From: Nocardia aurea
GTDB lineage: Bacteria; Actinomycetota; Actinomycetes; Mycobacteriales; Mycobacteriaceae
Assembly (NCBI RefSeq): GCF_003123685.1
Contig: NZ_QCYJ01000085.1
Span: 248,001 to 312,000, forward strand
Length of the DNA: 64,000 nt
Direction of reading: 5' to 3'
The position numbers and the translations under genes were made by a program. Below are positions 59,901 through 64,000 of this stretch, one piece after another. The notes beneath the pieces are model-generated. The model was not told where the DNA came from, did no database searches, and was given only the letters and a program-made list of their open reading frames with translations. How positions within the stretch are numbered: the first letter of the stretch is position 1; each line of letters begins with the position of its first letter.

Positions 59901-60872
59901 TCAGCCTGCGGGCTCTCCGGCGCGCGTGCCCTCGTGGAGTATCGGCGTGGAATCCGATGGCGACCGCTGCGCCCCCAGACCGAGCGTGTCCGCGAGTTCA
60001 CCCAGCAGTTCCACCTGGCGTTCCGGATGAACGGAGGCCAGGTTGAGCGTGATGTGCATTTCGTCGGCCCCTATCGTCGCGGCCCGGTCCAAGTCCGCGA
60101 GTACGGCATCGGTGAACACGGCCGGGCTGTCGGGTTCACCGCCGGGGTAGAACTGGAAGGTGTTGACGACGACGGTTCCGCTACCTCCGGCATCCCGATA
60201 CCAGCCGACTCTGGTGCGGGTGTCGTCCCAGTCCAGCGCGACGGTGACGAATCCGTCCGCGAGGGTCGCCGCGCGTTCGATCGTCGAGCGGACCATCGCG
60301 CCGAAATACAGCGGGATCGTGTCCGCCCACGGTTTGGGGCCGACCGCGGCTTTGGGAATGCGGTAGTACGCGCCGTCGAACTCCACCGGGTCGCTGCGCC
60401 AGCAGGCGCGCATCGCCGCGACGTGCTCGACGAACCCGGCGCCGCGTCGGCCGAGTGGAACACCCGCCGCCTCGAATTCCTCCGGGATCATCCAGGAGGA
60501 GTCGGCCGTGCCCCCGCCGCCCTGTCCGATACCGACGTCGAGTCGACCTCGGGAGAGACGATCGAGGGTGGCGAGCCTGCGCGCGAGCACGATCGGTGGC
60601 TGGAAGATCGAATTCACGACCCCGGACATCACGCGGATCCGGTCGGTGTGCGCGGCGGCCCACGTCAGGACCTCCAGCGGATCCCACACGTGCGATTCGG
60701 GCAGACCGTCTTTGAGCGCCGTGGTCGGCGACACCGGCATGAGAAGCCGTTCGCTGACCGATACGGCGTGATAGCCCGAGCGCTCTGCCGCGCGGGCCAC
60801 CAGGGCGATCGCGTCGGGACCGGCGTGCGGGCCGAAACTCGGCAGCCCGACACCGATTCTCGGAACATTCAT
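59901..60872 (-). CDS. LLM-class F420/flavin-dependent oxidoreductase
   Basis: 323 residues, intact. RIGVGLPSFGPHAGPDAI start, HAVSVSERLLMP, VMSGVVNSIFQPPIVLARRLATLDRLSRGRLDVGIGQGGG (in blocks) and PLYFGAMVRSTIERAATLADGFVTV are standard for the luciferase-like superfamily; it ends with a HITLNLASVHPE segment. Whether FMN or F420 is used is open. In contrast to the two broken LLM genes at 24.8 and 27.6 kb, this one has no lesion. Divergent from the YCII/sigma operon. Confidence 0.87.
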   Translation of the reverse strand: MNVPRIGVGLPSFGPHAGPDAIALVARAAERSGYHAVSVSERLLMPVSPTTALKDGLPESHVWDPLEVLTWAAAHTDRIRVMSGVVNSIFQPPIVLARRLATLDRLSRGRLDVGIGQGGGGTADSSWMIPEEFEAAGVPLGRRGAGFVEHVAAMRACWRSDPVEFDGAYYRIPKAAVGPKPWADTIPLYFGAMVRSTIERAATLADGFVTVALDWDDTRTRVGWYRDAGGSGTVVVNTFQFYPGGEPDSPAVFTDAVLADLDRAATIGADEMHITLNLASVHPERQVELLGELADTLGLGAQRSPSDSTPILHEGTRAGEPAG

Positions 60873-61051
60873 CGTGATTCTCCGATTCAGTGGGATGTGG
60901 GCGTCCTGAGCGTCGCCCCTCTCGAGGTCGGAACGGACCCGCGAAATTTGCGCCGATCGAATTCGCGCCAGATGTCAAGATCGATGCGGCCGCGACGACT
61001 CATCGGTGAGCGGGGCCGTCGGGGCACCGCATCGGCAAGGGAAGAGACACG

Positions 61052-61432
61052 ATGAAGTTCATGCTGATCATGCATATGAACCCGCTGATCTGGGACGCGC
61101 TCACAGACGCCGAGCGCCAGGAGGTGATGAGCGGGCACGGAGCCTTCATGGACACCATCGAGAAGTCCGGGGAGATGCTCGGCACCGCCGCGTTGGCCGA
61201 TATCTCCGACAGCGTCGTGGTCGGTGTCAGGAACGGTGTGCGGACGGTGACCGATGGCCCCTACCTGGAGGCCAAGGAGTATCTGGGCGGCTATTACCTG
61301 GTCGACTGCGAGAGCCGGGAGCGCGCGCTGGAACTGGCCGCGATGATCCCGGACGCCGCGGTGGAAGGACTCGGCATAGAGGTGCGCCAGGTGGTCTTCT
61401 CCAGTGATCGGGCCGACCTGGACACGCCGTGA
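61052..61432 (+). CDS. YCII-related (DGPF) protein
   Basis: 126 residues. MKFMLIMHMNPLIW, then VTDGPYLEAKEYLGGYYLVDCESRERALELA, the DGPF/DGPY signature of the YCII-related domain. First of two such proteins in tandem. These small dimeric ferredoxin-like proteins accompany ECF42 sigma factors; role unknown. Stop overlaps the next start (GTGA). Confidence 0.88.
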   Translation: MKFMLIMHMNPLIWDALTDAERQEVMSGHGAFMDTIEKSGEMLGTAALADISDSVVVGVRNGVRTVTDGPYLEAKEYLGGYYLVDCESRERALELAAMIPDAAVEGLGIEVRQVVFSSDRADLDTP

Positions 61433-61785
61433 AGTTCGTGCTGAACGTGTACCTCGATGCGGTGGACCCGGAGGCACCGGCCGTGCCGCACCGTGTCCGT
61501 GCCACCGACGACGAGGAGTTCGCCGCCACGGTGGCGAGGTCGGGAGAGCTGATCGACGCGCACGTGTTCGCCGACCCGTCGACGAACACGGTCGTCCGAT
61601 ACCGCGACGGCGCTCTGCTCGTCTCCGACGGACCGTACGTCGGGGCGATATACGCGACGAGTTGCTACGTGCTCGACTGCGAGAACCTCGCACGTGCGGT
61701 GGAACTGGCCGCCTCGCATCCGGCGACGCGACAGCACGCGGTGGAGATACGGCCGCTGATGAGCGCCGCGGGCTGGGAGATGTGA
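61429..61785 (+). CDS. YCII-related (DGPF) protein
   Basis: 118 residues, GTG 61429. MKFVLNVYLDAVDPEAP, LLVSDGPYVGAIYATSCYVLDCENLARAVELAASHP: the same fold as its upstream neighbour but divergent. Its stop overlaps the sigma factor start as GTGA, so all three genes are coupled. Role unknown. Confidence 0.87.
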   Translation: MKFVLNVYLDAVDPEAPAVPHRVRATDDEEFAATVARSGELIDAHVFADPSTNTVVRYRDGALLVSDGPYVGAIYATSCYVLDCENLARAVELAASHPATRQHAVEIRPLMSAAGWEM

Positions 61786-63068
61786 CGGTGGCCCCCGAGG
61801 ATCTGGGAATCCTGCTGCGCGAGTTGGCGCCGCGGGTCCTCGGGGCGCTGCTGCGACGCTACGACGCGTTCGACACCTGCGAGGACGCCGTCCAGGAAGC
61901 GCTGGTGGCGGCCGTGAAGCAGTGGCCGGTCGACGGGACGCCCGAGGACCCGCGTGCCTGGCTGGTCACGGTCGCCTCCCGCCGCGTGGTCGACCACGTC
62001 CGCAGCGAACATGCACGGCGCCGACGCGAAGAGGTCGCTGCCGTCCGCGACGGCCCGGAAGCCCTTCTCGCCCCACCGCCCGATGAATCCGGTCCCGGCG
62101 ACCGCGACGACACCCTGACCCTGCTGTTCCTGTGCTGCCATCCGACGTTGACAGAGGCGTCCCGGATCGCTCTCACCCTGCGCGCGGTCGGAGGACTCGG
62201 AACCGCCGAGATAGCGCGGGCGTTTCTCGTGCCTGAGGCGACGATGGGACCGCGGATCAGTCGCGCCAAACAGCGGATTCGGGCCGCGGGGTCGAGCTTC
62301 CGGATGCCCGAGGGTGCGGAGTACGCCGAACGGTTGGGCGCCGTCCTGCACGTGCTGTACCTGATATTCAACGAGGGCTACACCGCCAGCTCCGGCCCCG
62401 GTCTGCGGCGCGACGACCTGACCTCCGAGGCGATCCGGCTCACCCGCGTGGTGCACCACGCACTCCCCGACGACGGCGAGGTGGCTGGCCTGCTCGCGCT
62501 GATGCTGATGACCGACGCTCGCCGAAAGGCGCGCGTCGACGCCGACGGCGGTCTGGTCCCGCTCGCCGAACAGGACCGCTCGCACTGGGACACCGCGGCG
62601 ATCGAGGAAGGCGTGGCGCTGGTGACCGACGCCATGCGGCGCTCGGCGCTCGGGCCGTATCAACTCCAGGCGGCGATCGCGGCGCTGCACGTCGAGGCGT
62701 CGCGCGCCGAGGACACCGACTGGAAGCAGATCCGCACGCTCTACGGAATCCTCGGCCGCATCGCGCCGAACCCGATGGTGAGGCTCAACCACGCCGTGGC
62801 CGTCGCGATGACGGACGGACCGCATGCCGGTCTGGAACTGCTGGACGGTCTGGAGACCGACGCCCGTATGACCGGACATCATCGCCTGTACGCGGTCCGC
62901 GCGCATCTGCTGGAGTTGAGCGGCGACAACGCTCGCGCCCACGACACCTACCTCGCCGCCGCACAACGAACCACCAGCCTGCCCGAGCGGCGTTACCTGC
63001 TCGATCGGGCCGATCGGCTGCGCGGCACGCGGGGCGATGTCACATTTCATCGAGATGGCTTGTCCTAG
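61782..63068 (+). CDS. ECF sigma factor, ECF42 group
   Basis: 428 residues. Region 2 (RYDAFDTCEDAVQEALVAAVKQWP) and region 4 (LRAVGGLGTAEIARAFLVPEATMGPRISRAKQRI) occupy the first 180 residues; a long C-terminal extension with TPR-like helices (RLGAVLHVLYLIFNEGYTAS, LNHAVAVAMTDGPHAGLELLD) is diagnostic of ECF42. There is no anti-sigma gene; control is thought to reside in the extension and the linked DGPF proteins. GTG 61782 is chosen from the GTGA overlap. Confidence 0.9.
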   Translation: MTVAPEDLGILLRELAPRVLGALLRRYDAFDTCEDAVQEALVAAVKQWPVDGTPEDPRAWLVTVASRRVVDHVRSEHARRRREEVAAVRDGPEALLAPPPDESGPGDRDDTLTLLFLCCHPTLTEASRIALTLRAVGGLGTAEIARAFLVPEATMGPRISRAKQRIRAAGSSFRMPEGAEYAERLGAVLHVLYLIFNEGYTASSGPGLRRDDLTSEAIRLTRVVHHALPDDGEVAGLLALMLMTDARRKARVDADGGLVPLAEQDRSHWDTAAIEEGVALVTDAMRRSALGPYQLQAAIAALHVEASRAEDTDWKQIRTLYGILGRIAPNPMVRLNHAVAVAMTDGPHAGLELLDGLETDARMTGHHRLYAVRAHLLELSGDNARAHDTYLAAAQRTTSLPERRYLLDRADRLRGTRGDVTFHRDGLS

Positions 63069-63123
63069 TTGCTGACCCGCCCCCGCTCTCGCGCCGAACA
63101 CTCAGCTTCCGAGGACTCCCACG

Positions 63124-63205
63124 ATGACGATGACACCACCCTCCCCACAGCTCGGTCCGATCAAGCAGATAGAGGCGGGTGTGCTCGACGTCGGCTCGGG
63201 TGATC
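63124..63205 (+). pseudogene. N-terminal remnant of an alpha/beta hydrolase
   Basis: The frame begins MTMTPPSPQLGPIKQIEAGVLDVG, which looks like the start of epoxide-hydrolase-type alpha/beta hydrolases (LKQIDAGVLNVGYAE...), but homology stops after about 25 residues and no HGWP or nucleophile elbow follows. Probably the stump of a deleted gene. Confidence 0.45.
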
Positions 63206-63264
63206 CTCGGCGCACGAGAGAGTCCGGTACGACCGGGCATTCTCGACCGACGAGGAGCCGGTGG

Positions 63265-63294
63265 GCACCCCGGGTGTTTCGTGGCCCGGGGTGC
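63265..63294. terminator. 10-bp perfect hairpin
   Basis: GCACCCCGGG (63265-63274) and CCCGGGGTGC (63285-63294), ten-base loop. Can terminate transcription from either side between the sigma operon/remnant and the convergent FBP-domain gene. Confidence 0.6.
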
Positions 63295-63368
63295 GGCTCG
63301 TCGCCGTCGCTGAGTGTCGGCACATGGCATCTACCTCCGTTCGGGTGGGCGGCGTGGCCGCGGGTGAC

Positions 63369-63857
63369 TCAGGCGTAGAGGCGCGTGAGGAAGGCGTTCA
63401 GATTCACGACGACGCGATCGATCTTGGCCTCCAGCGTCAGATCCTCGCGATAGCGGTTGCCCAGCGCGGGCTTCTTGATCCCGCGGGCGTAGAGCGAACA
63501 GGCCAGATCGGTGCACATGTAGGTGCCGATCGAATTGCCGCGCCGTCCCGATTCGCCCGCCTTGGCCGCGGTGAGCAGTGACACACCGCCGCCGGTGTGG
63601 CTGGTCAGGCAGATCGCGCACATCTGGGTGCGGCCCGAACCGCCGGTTTCGTAGCGCAACGCGACGCCGACGAGTCCGTCGTCGCTCGGGGTGACCAGAT
63701 AGCAGCGGCCCGGCAGCGAAGGATCGCTCCAGCCGAGGAAATCCAGGTCGTCCCAGGGGCGATCGTCCAGATCTCTCGGCACCGGTAGTCGCTTCGCGTC
63801 CCCTTTCGAACAGTTGACGAACGACGACCTGATGTCGCGTTCGGTGACGGGTTCCAT
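63369..63857 (-). CDS. FBP-domain (elongation factor G-binding-like) zinc-finger protein
   Basis: 162 residues from ATG 63857 (AAGGA upstream); the open frame back to a TTG at 63887 is not supported. Matches FBP-type proteins: N-terminal SFVNCSKGDAKRLPVP, DLDFLGWSDPSLPGRCYLV, then a C-terminal treble-clef zinc finger with CAICLTSHTGGG and MCTDLACSLYARG. Relatives bind EF-G; FusB-type members give fusidic acid resistance, but ordinary actinobacterial homologues are not proven to. Cytoplasmic. Confidence 0.82.
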   Translation of the reverse strand: MEPVTERDIRSSFVNCSKGDAKRLPVPRDLDDRPWDDLDFLGWSDPSLPGRCYLVTPSDDGLVGVALRYETGGSGRTQMCAICLTSHTGGGVSLLTAAKAGESGRRGNSIGTYMCTDLACSLYARGIKKPALGNRYREDLTLEAKIDRVVVNLNAFLTRLYA

Positions 63858-64000
63858 GCTGTATCGATCCTTTCGGTCGGTGGACAAACCCCACGGACGT
63901 TACGGCCGGCCCGCCCCCGGGACAAAGCGATTTTCCAGCGCATCGAATCCGGTATGTCGCGCTGTACACGTCTGAGACAGTCCAATAGGTTCGGGTGATA

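Larger units (their letters stand above)
63069..63368. other. Intergenic region after the sigma operon
   Basis: About 300 bases holding the hydrolase stump and a strong hairpin; otherwise no gene is supported. Confidence 0.5.

Noticed and set aside
59637..61055. 472-residue plus-strand open frame
   Set aside because: Lies opposite the intact LLM oxidoreductase gene and crosses into the YCII promoter; no recognisable domain.
1..64000. tRNA, rRNA, CRISPR array or insertion sequence
   Set aside because: No cloverleaf, rRNA segment, regularly spaced repeats, DDE transposase or terminal inverted repeats were seen on reading both strands.

Overview
The window comes from a high-GC actinomycete, most likely Nocardia or a close relative in the Mycobacteriales. 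The evidence is a mycothiol gene (mshC), an MMPL transporter, Mtb12-, LppL- and LppV-like lipoproteins, a DesA-type desaturase, F420-linked enzymes, many leaderless starts, and a gene set at 32.6-57.9 kb matching the Rv2130c-Rv2141c neighbourhood of Mycobacterium tuberculosis. There are no rRNA or tRNA genes, no CRISPR array, no intact transposon and no prophage.

Layout. 0-4.2 kb: a minus-strand peptide/nickel-type ABC importer (lipoprotein, two permeases, ATPase cut by the window edge). 4.4-11.4 kb: an HxlR regulator with a 20-bp palindromic operator and its divergent dinucleotide-binding partner, a DesA-like acyl-ACP desaturase, a degenerate tyrosine recombinase, an FAD oxidoreductase and small unknowns. 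11.7-12.9 kb: an apparently functional latex clearing protein (rubber oxygenase). 13.6-24.7 kb: SDR, crotonase, DHA2 exporter, serine-hydrolase-like secreted protein, amidase-LGFP protein, LuxR regulator, permuted papain-like protein, acyl-CoA ligase, PCD-VOC fusion and a lipoprotein. 24.8-28.4 kb: two luciferase-like monooxygenase pseudogenes, each with an out-of-frame internal deletion, around an HxlR regulator, an SDR and a PPOX protein. 28.6-32.4 kb: HSL-type esterase, DoxX-like protein, ANTAR protein, homocysteine methyltransferase and PPOX protein.

32.6-57.9 kb is a conserved chromosomal block: M20 peptidase, PEBP protein, FadD15-like ligase, pyrD, DUF5703, LppL-like lipoprotein, Mtb12-like lipoprotein, MMPL, heme importer hmuTUV with an iron box, aldo/keto reductase-like protein, uppP, histidine phosphatase, DUF3090, SCO1664-family protein and mshC. 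Set into this block (about 36.7-42.4 kb) is the most unusual part: a stand-alone GTP cyclohydrolase II and two copies of a module that pairs a PfkB-fold protein lacking the catalytic Asp with divergently encoded small proteins carrying an invariant LSWLPxR...ALAGM motif. Both copies share a 56-bp leader element with identical end-to-end spacing. I know of no described system with this make-up.

58-64 kb: GAP-like membrane protein, LigC-type DNA ligase, an F420/FMN LLM oxidoreductase, a two-YCII plus ECF42 sigma operon, a hydrolase remnant and an FBP-domain (EF-G-binding-like) protein.
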